Shown here: positions 1-6,129 of the stretch, piece by piece
Position numbering within the stretch: position 1 is the stretch's first letter
Layout of the letters: each line of letters opens with the position of its first letter
Source of the DNA: CAZCDM01 sp964497475
GTDB taxonomy: Bacteria; Planctomycetota; Phycisphaerae; SM23-33
DNA: 8,093 nucleotides
Direction: 5' to 3'
NCBI GenBank assembly: GCA_964497475.1
Contig: CAZCDM010000109.1
Span: forward strand, 1 to 8,093
Position numbers and translations under genes: made by a program
Notes under the pieces: generated by a model
Told to the model about the DNA's origin: nothing
What the model saw: only the letters and a program-made list of their open reading frames with translations
Databases searched by the model: none

Positions 1-11
1 CATGGCCAACG

Positions 12-40
12 ACACTACATGTAGGGGTAACCTGAGTCAA
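12..40 (-). promoter_or_regulatory. Candidate promoter for a gene leaving the window at the left
   Basis: On the minus strand TTGACT (35-40) is followed after 17 bases by TAGTGT (12-17). The -35 is good (5 of 6) and the -10 is weak (3 of 6). An ATG occupies 3-1, only 8 bases after the -10, so any mRNA would have almost no leader. The site lies just past the rny terminator, as expected for the promoter of the next minus-strand gene. Only the start codon of that gene could be in the window, so its existence is inferred. Confidence 0.35.
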
Positions 41-56
41 GTAAATACCCCTGTAG
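15..56. repeat. Inverted repeat around the left-edge promoter
   Basis: CTACA (15-19) and GGGGTA (24-29) pair with TACCCC (46-51) and TGTAG (52-56). This gives an 11-bp interrupted stem with a 4-base bulge (20-23) and a 16-base centre. The candidate -35 hexamer (35-40) lies in the centre and part of the -10 overlaps the left arm. An operator for a dimeric regulator is one reading; chance is another. Confidence 0.35.
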
Positions 57-65
57 CCACAATTG

Positions 66-101
66 AAAAAACCAGCCGATACGAATGGGCGTATCGGCTG
101 G
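66..101 (-). terminator. Intrinsic terminator of rny
   Basis: A perfect 12-bp stem (72-83 with 90-101) encloses a 6-base loop (84-89). Read on the minus strand it is followed at once by six T (complement of the A run 66-71). It begins about 31 bases after the rny stop codon. This is a textbook rho-independent terminator. The plus-strand side has no T run, so it acts in one direction only. Confidence 0.9.
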
Positions 102-132
102 CTGTGTTGCGAATCGTTTGGGGCGGGTGTTG

Positions 133-1710
133 TTATTTTGCGTAGTCCACGCAGCGAACCTCGCGGATCAGCGTGACGCGCACCTCGCCGGGGTATTCCA
201 TTTCGTCCTCGATACGCTTGGCGATGTCGTGGGCGATTTTCTGCGTGAGGCGGTCGTCGACGTTTTCCGGGTCGACGATGACGCGGACCTCTCGGCCGGC
301 CTGGATGGCGTAGGCGGATTTGACGCCCTCGAAGGCCGTCGCGATGCCTTCGAGTTTTTCCAGCCGCTGGATGTAGCGTTCGAGGCTTTCGCGTCGGGCG
401 CCGGGCCGGCTGGCCGAGATTGCGTCGGCAGCTAGGACGATCGGCGTGTAGGGCGAGGACGCTTCGATGTCGCCATGGTGTGCGGCTGCGGCGTCGATGA
501 TCTCGGGCTTTTCGCCGTAGCGTTTCAGCAGGTCGGCGCCGATCTGCGGGTGGCCGCCCTCGACTTCGTGGTCGACGGCCTTGCCGATATCGTGGAGCAG
601 GCCGGCGCGGCGGGCGATTTCCCCATTCAGACCGAGCTGGTCGGCGATGATCTGCGAGACGAAGGCGACCTCGATGGCGTGCTTGAGGACGTTCTGGCCG
701 TAGCTGGTGCGGAAGTGCAGCCGCCCGAGCAGTTCGGTGAGCTTGCCGTGGAGGTTGCGGATGTTCGCTTCGAGGATGGCGCTCTTGCCGGCCTCGGTGA
801 TTTCCTTGTTGACGTCGCCCTGGCAGGAGGCGACGACCTCTTCGATGCGGGTGGGGTGAATGCGGCCATCGGCGATGAGTTTTTCCAGTGCCCGCCGGGC
901 CACCTCGCGGCGGACTGGATCGAAGCAACTGCAGACGACCACGCCGGGCGTGTCGTCGACGATGACGTCGACGCCGGTGGCCTTTTCGAAGGCGCGGATG
1001 TTCCGCCCCTCCCGGCCGATGACGCGCCCCTTCATGTCGTCCGAGGGAATATCGACGGCCGAGACGGTATGGTCGGCCGTGTGGTCGCTGGCGTAGCGTT
1101 GGATCGACTGGACGATGATCTCGCGGGCTTCGGTGTCGGCGGTTTCGCGTGCTTCTTCGAGGCGCTTTTCCGTCAGCCGGGCCGCTTCGTCCTCGATATC
1201 GGCGGCGACGCGTTCCAGGAGCATCTGCTGGGCCTGGTCCTGCGTGAGCCCGGCGACCTTCATCAGCTGCGATTTCTGCTGGGCGATGAGGTCGTTGAAC
1301 TGCCGGTCCTTGGCGGCGAGGGCTTTTTCCCGCTCGGCCAGGGCCCGCTCGGAGGTCGCGAGCATCCGCTCCTTGCTGTTGAGGGTGTCGAGTTTCTGCT
1401 CGATATTGTCTTCGCGTTTGGCGAGGCGTTTTTCTTCGGTGCGGAGTTCTTTGCGGGCCTCTTCGGTTTCGGCGTCGAACTTATCGCGGCGGCGGAGGAA
1501 TTCGGATTTCGCTTCGGCTTCGGCCTGGGCTTTGATCTTCTGGGCTTCGGCCTCGGCGGTGGTTTTCAGGGCGTTCAGCTCGGCCTGGAAGGTGCTCTTG
1601 CGGAGCTTGTCGAGGTAGATTTTGACGACCAGCACGACCAGGCCGCCAATGAGTAGTCCGATTGCGCCGCCCATCAGCGGCGAGAATTGTGCCAGGGGCA
1701 GATGACTCAT
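133..1710 (-). CDS. rny: Ribonuclease Y
   Basis: Membrane-anchored endoribonuclease that starts mRNA decay. The 525-residue product has the full family layout: an N-terminal membrane helix (about residues 13-32), a long charged coiled coil (about 35-200), a KH RNA-binding domain with GRVIGREGRNIRAFE (228-242), and an HD metal-dependent nuclease domain with LLHDIGK (371-377) and AAAHHGD (408-414). It ends with the typical YAK tail. The usual length is about 520 residues, so it is complete. I chose ATG 1710 because AAAGGA (1719-1724, minus strand) lies 8 bases upstream and the protein then begins just before the membrane helix; the frame stays open to an ATG at 1752, but that would add an unlikely 14 residues. 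It is followed by a strong terminator and faces a long leader region, so it is probably transcribed alone. Confidence 0.96.
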   Translation of the reverse strand: MSHLPLAQFSPLMGGAIGLLIGGLVVLVVKIYLDKLRKSTFQAELNALKTTAEAEAQKIKAQAEAEAKSEFLRRRDKFDAETEEARKELRTEEKRLAKREDNIEQKLDTLNSKERMLATSERALAEREKALAAKDRQFNDLIAQQKSQLMKVAGLTQDQAQQMLLERVAADIEDEAARLTEKRLEEARETADTEAREIIVQSIQRYASDHTADHTVSAVDIPSDDMKGRVIGREGRNIRAFEKATGVDVIVDDTPGVVVCSCFDPVRREVARRALEKLIADGRIHPTRIEEVVASCQGDVNKEITEAGKSAILEANIRNLHGKLTELLGRLHFRTSYGQNVLKHAIEVAFVSQIIADQLGLNGEIARRAGLLHDIGKAVDHEVEGGHPQIGADLLKRYGEKPEIIDAAAAHHGDIEASSPYTPIVLAADAISASRPGARRESLERYIQRLEKLEGIATAFEGVKSAYAIQAGREVRVIVDPENVDDRLTQKIAHDIAKRIEDEMEYPGEVRVTLIREVRCVDYAK

Positions 1711-1780
1711 GGCATGGTTCCTTTCTGCGTATCGTTCGCAGCCCGGACGCACATGCTGCCCCGCCAGGGTGTCTTATCGC

Positions 1781-1796
1781 CCGGAGGTTCCTCCGG
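1781..1796 (-). repeat. Short hairpin in the rny leader
   Basis: CCGGAGG (1781-1787) and CCTCCGG (1790-1796) form a perfect palindrome with a 2-base centre. It lies 70-86 bases upstream of the rny start codon, so it is probably in the 5' leader. It carries Shine-Dalgarno-like and anti-Shine-Dalgarno-like halves. No function is shown. Confidence 0.35.
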
Positions 1797-1836
1797 CGGT
1801 CAGACAGCCGCTGGTTGTCGAACAAGCATCGGTTCA

Positions 1837-1842
1837 GATATA
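1837..1842 (-). promoter_or_regulatory. Candidate -10 element for rny
   Basis: The minus strand reads GGTATATCT here, close to the GGTACAAT-type elements in front of other genes in the window. It would give a leader of about 120 bases. No -35 hexamer is visible at 16-18 bases. A second, more distant possibility is TTGAAC (1991-1996) with TATGCA (1967-1972) at an 18-base spacing. Confidence 0.25.
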
Positions 1843-1853
1843 CCGCACCCCGC

Positions 1854-1950
1854 TCTGCCAGCCCGGGCGGTTTGGCCGGGCCCACGGGGGGCCCTGTTCC
1901 GGCGGCGCGGTGCGCCCCGGGGCCGATCGGCCTGTACAACGGCTGGCAGA
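1854..1950. other. Possible structured RNA element
   Basis: A 9-bp helix (1854-1862 with 1942-1950) could close a multi-branched fold. Inside it GGGCCC (1878-1883) pairs with GGGCCC (1889-1894), GGCGC (1904-1908) pairs with GCGCC (1912-1916), and GGCCGATCGGCC (1921-1932) is a perfect palindrome. The strand is not settled: read on minus it could be part of a long rny leader. Because the DNA is very G/C-rich here, some of this pairing is expected by chance. Confidence 0.2.
1921..1932. repeat. 12-bp perfect palindrome
   Basis: GGCCGATCGGCC is a perfect palindrome overlapping another one, CCCCGGGG (1915-1922). It could be a dimer binding site or part of the fold around it. Confidence 0.3.
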
Positions 1951-2131
1951 AATTCGTGTTTGGTCATGCATACGAATAATCGGTCGGACGGTTCAATCTA
2001 TGACCCGAAGGTCTCATCGGCGATCAGGTCGCGGATGATACTCGATGCCCGCACGCAGCGTCGGCCTGTGGATCGTCAAACCCTTTCGGGCGGCCTGGCT
2101 GCGGTACCCGTGGGCCGGGCATCGCTTGTTC

Positions 2132-2164
2132 GACGGCCGGGGCTCGCCTGCGAGCCGAGCCGTC
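2132..2164. repeat. Strong 13-bp hairpin in the intergenic gap
   Basis: GACGGC (2132-2137) pairs with GCCGTC (2159-2164). Inside it GGCTCGC (2141-2147) pairs with GCGAGCC (2150-2156), with a small 3x2 internal loop between the helices. No T run follows on either strand, so it is not an ordinary intrinsic terminator. It could be part of a small RNA or a protein-binding site. Confidence 0.45.
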
Positions 2165-2333
2165 ATCCATCTGGTGCGGTAAACACGCCCGCCGCGTCTG
2201 CGGCGATCCATCGGTTTAACGCGGTCTGAATCCTACCGTAAACCGCCCCGGGCGGTCAAGGCGCAAATCCCCCTCACGGGCCGCTGGCGGTAAGTGCTGT
2301 AGAGGACATTTCTTGCACGGGCAAGTTGCAGGC

Positions 2334-2362
2334 TGGCCCGGCCAGACCCCCGGCGGTACAAT
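2334..2362 (+). promoter_or_regulatory. Promoter of the sigma-factor operon
   Basis: TACAAT (2357-2362) is one base from the -10 consensus and is preceded by GGCGG. At 17 bases upstream the hexamer TGGCCC (2334-2339) is a poor -35. A small inverted repeat, CTTGC/GCAAG (2312-2325), lies further upstream. Transcription would start near 2369, giving a leader of about 50 bases. A weak -35 fits a promoter that needs an activator or an alternative sigma factor, possibly the operon's own product. Confidence 0.5.
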
Positions 2363-2417
2363 ACGCGGAACATCCTGCGAACCTCGCAATACCGCCCCGG
2401 CCGGTGCGTTAGACCCC

Positions 2418-3011
2418 ATGACAATGGACAGCCAACAGCTCCGCGACACCATCGCCCGTCTCCAGAAAGGAGACAACGAGGCCTGCGAAGAGCTCGTATC
2501 GGCCTACGGTGCAAGGCTGTATGGCTACTTCCTGCGGGCCTGCGGGAACCATCACGACGCCGAGGATCTTCTCGGCGAGTGCTTGCTTCGCGTGGTCCGC
2601 ACGATTGAAAAGTACACACACGACGGACGGTTCGAGCCCTGGCTGTTCCGCATCGCCGCCAACCTCGTCCGCGACCGGATCCGCCGCAAGAAGGTCCGCC
2701 CCACGGCAATGAGCCTCTCGGCCGAGGATGACGACGGGCACTCCATGGCTGAAACGCTCAGCCAGGACGCCCCGGCCGTCGACCGGACGCTGCTGCAGGA
2801 CGAAGCCTCCGCCGAGCTGCAACAAGCCCTGGCCCGGCTGGATGAGACCACCCGCGAAATGATCCTCCTGCGACACTTCGGCGAGATGAGCTTCAAGGAT
2901 ATCGCTGCGAATTTTGACTGTCCGCTGGGCACGGCCCTGGCGCGGGTTCACCGCGGGCTCAAGGCCCTGCGGACCGCGCTGGAAACGCCGTCGCAAGAAA
3001 GGCAACCATGA
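2418..3011 (+). CDS. ECF-type (sigma-70 family) RNA polymerase sigma factor
   Basis: Directs RNA polymerase to a set of promoters, normally in response to an outside signal. The 197-residue product has sigma region 2 (about residues 10-95; DAEDLLGECLLRV at 47-59 and RFEPWLFRIAANLVRDRIRRKK at 70-91 carry the core-binding and -10-reading parts). A variable linker (about 95-132) follows, then sigma region 4 with a helix-turn-helix (about 133-187; SFKDIAANFDCPLGTALARVHRGLKALR near the end). Regions 1 and 3 are absent, which defines the ECF type. ATG 2418 is chosen because it gives the normal N-terminus; ATG 2424 is equally possible, and neither has a clear Shine-Dalgarno site. An upstream in-frame ATG at 2313 precedes the promoter and is rejected. 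Its stop overlaps the next start by ATGA. The exact ECF group is not determined. Confidence 0.9.
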   Translation: MTMDSQQLRDTIARLQKGDNEACEELVSAYGARLYGYFLRACGNHHDAEDLLGECLLRVVRTIEKYTHDGRFEPWLFRIAANLVRDRIRRKKVRPTAMSLSAEDDDGHSMAETLSQDAPAVDRTLLQDEASAELQQALARLDETTREMILLRHFGEMSFKDIAANFDCPLGTALARVHRGLKALRTALETPSQERQP

Positions 3012-3535
3012 CCACCCCCCACGACAACCCGACTCACCACCGCGTCGCCGAGTATCTTGACGGCCAGGCGGTCTCGCTGGATCGCGACGGCCAGGCCCTG
3101 GCCGACGAAATCCGCCACGACGAGAAAACCGTCGGACGAGCCCTCGACGTGGCCCTGCCGGCCCGTGCGCGCAGCCGGGCCATTCGGCGCATGCAGGCCG
3201 CTGCTTCCAGCCTGGCCCGCAACGTGCTGCGTGCCTTCGGTGTGGGCTCGGCTGTGGCGGCCGCCGCGGCGGCGCTGCTGCTGGCAGCCCGCGTATGGAA
3301 CGAGGCGACCATCACGCCCCAGCCTCGCGTGACCCTGCCGACTGAGCTGCTCGTAGAGGCTCTGCCGGCCGAGCCGAGCGACCCGGCCTCCAGCGCCCTG
3401 GCTGCCGACACGGCCGGCTCGCTGGATGACCAGATCGACGCCCTGGAAAAATCCCTGCAAGACTTCTGGCAGGCCGACCTGGCCGAGCCGGTGATCGATC
3501 CGACCCTGCTGTACCCGGGAGGAAGTGAATCATGA
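3008..3535 (+). CDS. Probable anti-sigma factor, single-pass membrane protein
   Basis: Probably holds the upstream sigma factor at the membrane. This is inferred from position and topology, since I recognise no named domain. The 175-residue product has a 72-residue charged N-terminal part, expected in the cytoplasm. It contains VAEYLDGQ (13-20), a phrase often seen near the start of such partners. One membrane helix (about 73-96, very alanine- and leucine-rich) follows, and then an acidic, proline- and alanine-rich outer part. There is no cysteine, so it is not of the zinc-binding (HxxxCxxC) class. The start overlaps the sigma stop by ATGA, and AAAGG lies just upstream, so translation is coupled. 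Equal production of the two proteins would fit a sigma/anti-sigma pair. It could instead be another membrane partner of the operon. Confidence 0.7.
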   Translation: MTTPHDNPTHHRVAEYLDGQAVSLDRDGQALADEIRHDEKTVGRALDVALPARARSRAIRRMQAAASSLARNVLRAFGVGSAVAAAAAALLLAARVWNEATITPQPRVTLPTELLVEALPAEPSDPASSALAADTAGSLDDQIDALEKSLQDFWQADLAEPVIDPTLLYPGGSES

Positions 3536-4245
3536 CCCGTAGTTTGCACGGCATCCTTACGCTGACGCTGCTGGCTTTGCTGTTATCGCCCGCCCTGGCC
3601 CAGCAGCCCACCCCGGCTGAGCCCGACGCCGACATCGAAGCGGTCGAACGCGGTCCCGGCCCCCGGCAGCCCCACCGGCCGGGCCATCGCCCCAGCCGGC
3701 CGCTCACCGAGGAGCAAACCGAGAAGATTCTCGACTTCGCCAAAGAAAACCTCCCGGCGGTCTACCAGCGGCTGGAGAGCCTGCGCGAGAGCAGCCCGCA
3801 ACGCTACCAGCGCACCCTGCGCCGCATGCTGCCCCGCATCGCCCACCTCATGAAGATGACGCCCGAGCAGCGAAAAACCCAGATCGAGCTGTCCCGACTG
3901 CGGATGGAGATATTCAAACTCGCCCGCCAGTACAATCAGGCCACCGACGACGAGGCCAGGCAGACCCTGCGCGAAAAACTCCTGGCCCTGCTCGGCGAAC
4001 AGTTCGAGCTCGAACAGACCCTCCGCCGCGAGAAGCTCAAGGAGATGGAAACACTTATCGAGCGGCTGCGCGACGAAATTAACCAACGGGCCCAGCAGAA
4101 GGACACGCACGTCGAGGCCCAGCTCGAAAAGACCCTCGAGCATGTCCAGCGTTTCGGCCAGAAGCAGGGTGACCCCCCGGGCCCGTCGCGCCGCCGTCGG
4201 CCTCGGCCCGAGCAGTCCGCCCCGCAAACCCAGCCCGCCGAGTGA
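3532..4245 (+). CDS. Secreted helical protein with LTxxQ-like motifs (Spy/CpxP/CnrX-like), possible sensor
   Basis: A 237-residue protein likely exported to the periplasm. Residues 1-23 form a signal peptide ending ALA before QQPTP. A proline-rich stretch follows (to about 57), then a long, highly charged helical region (about 58-210) with no membrane segment, and an arginine- and proline-rich tail (RRRRPRP). LTEEQ (58-62) and MTPEQ (109-113) match the paired LTxxQ motifs of the Spy/CpxP and metal-resistance sensor families, in the same order. H105, M107 and M109 lie together near the second motif; whether they bind metal is unknown. There is no cysteine. The start is set by a strong GGGAGG (3517-3522) 9 bases upstream and overlaps the previous stop by ATGA. 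By position it may feed an envelope signal to the membrane protein before it. A plain chaperone or structural coiled coil is the alternative. Confidence 0.65.
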   Translation: MTRSLHGILTLTLLALLLSPALAQQPTPAEPDADIEAVERGPGPRQPHRPGHRPSRPLTEEQTEKILDFAKENLPAVYQRLESLRESSPQRYQRTLRRMLPRIAHLMKMTPEQRKTQIELSRLRMEIFKLARQYNQATDDEARQTLREKLLALLGEQFELEQTLRREKLKEMETLIERLRDEINQRAQQKDTHVEAQLEKTLEHVQRFGQKQGDPPGPSRRRRPRPEQSAPQTQPAE

Positions 4246-4264
4246 CCCCGGCGGACATTCCATG

Positions 4265-4293
4265 TTTTCCTTTCCCGCCGGCGGTGGTACACT
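4265..4293 (+). promoter_or_regulatory. Promoter of the HIT gene, leaderless arrangement
   Basis: TACACT (4288-4293), preceded by GGTGG, ends 7 bases before the ATG at 4301. Transcription would therefore begin at or next to the start codon. TTTTCC (4265-4270) at a 17-base spacing is a poor -35. There is no Shine-Dalgarno site in the gap, which fits a leaderless mRNA. Confidence 0.4.
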
Positions 4294-4300
4294 CGCGGCC

Positions 4301-4843
4301 ATGGAATCCCAAGGCACACCCCACGCGAGCAACACCAATCTCTGGGCCCCCTGGCGGATGGAGTATCTCAAGAGCCTCGCCGGCGATCAGCCCGGCTGCT
4401 TTCTGTGTCGCGACCGCGACCAGCCCGACCGCGACGCGGAGAATTTCGTCATCTGGCGAGGCAGCCACAGCTTCGTCCTGCTGAACCGCTTTCCCTACAC
4501 GGGTGGCCACTGTATGGTCGCGCCGTATCAGCACACCGGCGATCTCGGCGAGCTGCCCGGCGAGGCCTTTACCGAGATGATGTCCTTCGTGCGCGACCTG
4601 CCGGCCATCCTCCGTCGCGCCATCGGCGCCGAGGGATTCAACGTCGGCATGAACGTCGGCCGATGCGCCGGGGCCGGCCTGCCCGACCATCTCCACATGC
4701 ACGTCGTGCCTCGCTGGTCCGGCGATAACAACTTCATGCCCGTCTTCGGGCAGGTCCGCGTGATTCCCGAGTTCCTCGCCGAAACGCGCGACCGCCTGCT
4801 AGCCGCCGGAGCCGAGCTGAACCTGCCCGCTGCCCGCACATGA
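4301..4843 (+). CDS. HIT-family protein, Ap4A phosphorylase-like
   Basis: Nucleotide-binding phosphotransferase/hydrolase of the HIT superfamily. The 180-residue product has the catalytic H-x-H-x-H triad at 130-134 (HLHMH, followed by VVPRW) and the preceding family pieces LWAPWRMEYL (14-23), a CFLC cysteine pair (33-36), NRFPYTGGH (62-70) and GFNVGMNVG (112-120). NFMPV (144-148) follows. The LWxPWRM opening and HVVPRWxGDxNFMPV block are those of the actinobacterial diadenosine tetraphosphate phosphorylase branch, so cleavage of Ap4A or a related dinucleotide is likely; the exact substrate is inferred. ATG 4301 is chosen over an in-frame ATG at 4142 because the latter lies inside the previous gene and the family starts near LWAPW. 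The gap to the sensor gene is only 55 bases, so some read-through from that operon is possible. Confidence 0.88.
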   Translation: MESQGTPHASNTNLWAPWRMEYLKSLAGDQPGCFLCRDRDQPDRDAENFVIWRGSHSFVLLNRFPYTGGHCMVAPYQHTGDLGELPGEAFTEMMSFVRDLPAILRRAIGAEGFNVGMNVGRCAGAGLPDHLHMHVVPRWSGDNNFMPVFGQVRVIPEFLAETRDRLLAAGAELNLPAART

Positions 4844-4867
4844 TCCGTATTTCCTCTCCAACTCGAG

Positions 4868-4873
4868 TATCAT
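4868..4873 (+). promoter_or_regulatory. Candidate -10 element for dgt
   Basis: TATCAT differs by one base from the -10 consensus. It lies 85 bases before the first dgt ATG, within the 115-base gap after the HIT gene. No clear -35 is seen at 16-18 bases. Confidence 0.35.
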
Positions 4874-4958
4874 TCTGGCTGGCGGGGCTCGCGTCCTGCC
4901 GGCTCGCAGGGCAGCGTTGCGGTGAGACAGGAGTCCCATCGCACGAGGTTCTGAGGCG

Positions 4959-6110
4959 ATGCACATGACTCCGCCGCCGCGACAATGCGAGTATGCGGTT
5001 TCCGCTCAAGAGGACATCCGCCCCCATGCCGAGCCGAGCCGCCCGGGCCTGTCGTGCTTCCAGATCGACCGCGACCGCATCCTCCGCTGCAGCGCCTTTC
5101 GCCGCATGGATTTTAAAACGCAGGTCTTCGTGCCGCACCAGAACGATCACTTCCGCACTCGGCTGACCCACTCGCTCGAGGTCGCCCAGGTCGCCCGGAA
5201 CCTCGCCCGGGCGCTGGGCTTGAACGAAGACCTCGCCGAAGCCGTCGCCCTGGCCCACGACCTCGGCCATCCGCCATTCGGCCACCTCGGCGAGGCGATC
5301 CTCTCAGAGCTGATGGCCGACCACGGCCACTTCGAGCACAACCGCCAGTCGCTGCGCGTGATCGACTACCTCGAACATCCCTTTCCTGCCTTCCGCGGAC
5401 TGAACCTCACCGACTCCGCCCGGGAGTGTCTGGCCAAGCACGAAACCCGCTACGACGAGCCGGCCTGCGAGCAGTTTGTCGGCACGGGCCTGGCCCCGCT
5501 GGAGGGGCAACTCGTCGACCTGGCCGATGAACTGGCCTACTCCTCGGCCGACCTCGAAGACGCCCTGGCCAGCGAATGGCTCACCGAGGCGGACCTGGCC
5601 GACTGCGAGCTCTGGCAGCTTGCCTGGCAGAGGGCGGGGCAGTGGTTTGCCAACATGAGGCCCATCCATCATCGCATCCAGGCCACCCGGGCGGTGCTCG
5701 TGCTGCTGGAGGAAGATCTCATCGCGGCCACGCGAGCTAATATCGATCGCCTGCAGATCGCCTCGCCCGACGACGCCCGCGCCGCCGGCCAGAAGGCGGT
5801 CACCCTCTCGCCCGAGATGGCCCGTGCCCTCGATGGGCTCCAGCGGCTGCTGTTCGACCGCGTCTACCGCCACGAGGGCATCGTCGCCAACGACGCCCGC
5901 AGCCGACAGATGCTCACCGAACTGTTCAACGCGTTCCTGGCCGAGCCCGATCTGCTGCCGGACCGCTACCGCCGCCGCATTGGCGAACCGGGTGCGGACG
6001 GCTCGCCCGAGAGTATCTGGCGGATTATCTGCGATTACCTCGCCGGCATGACCGACCGCTTCTGCAGCCAGACCTGGCAGCGCATCTGTGGCCGCTGTCA
6101 GGACGACTGA
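4959..6110 (+). CDS. dgt: Deoxynucleoside triphosphate triphosphohydrolase (Dgt-like)
   Basis: HD-domain enzyme that cleaves dNTPs to the deoxynucleoside and triphosphate, lowering dNTP pools. The 383-residue product shows the family's metal site: H71 (RLTHSLEV), H100-D101 (LAHDLGHPPFGH) and D190 (LVDLADELAY). The conserved phrases RDRILRCSAFRRMDFKTQVF (38-57), FEHNRQSLRVI (125-135) and GLNLT (147-151) are also present. Length and order match the Thermus-type dNTPases rather than the longer E. coli Dgt, so several dNTPs may be substrates. Two starts compete: ATG 4959 (with GAGG at 4945-4948, 10 bases upstream) and ATG 4965 (with GAGG at 4953-4956, 8 bases upstream); they differ by two residues. 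It ends 19 bases from the convergent argG stop, with no terminator between. Confidence 0.9.
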   Translation: MHMTPPPRQCEYAVSAQEDIRPHAEPSRPGLSCFQIDRDRILRCSAFRRMDFKTQVFVPHQNDHFRTRLTHSLEVAQVARNLARALGLNEDLAEAVALAHDLGHPPFGHLGEAILSELMADHGHFEHNRQSLRVIDYLEHPFPAFRGLNLTDSARECLAKHETRYDEPACEQFVGTGLAPLEGQLVDLADELAYSSADLEDALASEWLTEADLADCELWQLAWQRAGQWFANMRPIHHRIQATRAVLVLLEEDLIAATRANIDRLQIASPDDARAAGQKAVTLSPEMARALDGLQRLLFDRVYRHEGIVANDARSRQMLTELFNAFLAEPDLLPDRYRRRIGEPGADGSPESIWRIICDYLAGMTDRFCSQTWQRICGRCQDD

Positions 6111-6129
6111 TACGGCCAGAGCTTACGGA

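Larger units (their letters stand above)
1711..2417. other. 707-base gap between divergent rny and sigma-factor genes
   Basis: No gene is recognisable here. The best open frame (ATG 1966 to stop 2229, plus, 87 codons) has no Shine-Dalgarno site, many A/T-ending codons and no familiar motif. What I do see is dense inverted-repeat structure: 1781-1796, a possible folded region 1854-1950, a 12-bp palindrome at 1921-1932, a strong hairpin at 2132-2164, and small hairpins at 2190-2205 (6 bp, loop 4) and 2242-2256 (6 bp, loop 3). GTCGAACAAGC (1817-1827) recurs inverted at 2124-2134. The gap must hold the promoters of both flanking genes. In a window where other genes overlap or lie 19-164 bases apart, this length is unusual. 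No tRNA, tmRNA, SRP RNA or RNase P RNA signature was found by eye. Confidence 0.6.

Noticed and set aside
475..1656. 393-codon open frame antisense to rny
   Set aside because: It is the complement of the rny coding frame; its low-complexity glycine/phenylalanine/leucine stretches mirror the coiled coil, and rny is a certain gene.
1983..2003. GGTTCAATC, resembling a tRNA T-loop
   Set aside because: The flanking bases cannot form the 5-bp T-stem and no other tRNA arms are present.
1966..2229. Possible 87-residue gene in the intergenic gap
   Set aside because: No Shine-Dalgarno site, codon use weaker than neighbours, and no recognisable motif.
2313..2417. N-terminal extension of the sigma factor from ATG 2313
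   Set aside because: It would begin before the -10 element at 2357-2362 and adds residues not seen in ECF factors.
4248..4281. CCGGCGG/CCGCCGG stem between the sensor and HIT genes as a terminator
   Set aside because: The loop is 20 bases and no T run follows the second arm.
3583..4371. 262-codon open frame antisense to the secreted protein gene
   Set aside because: Leucine- and glycine-rich shadow of the charged helical protein; the plus strand has the signal peptide and coupled start.
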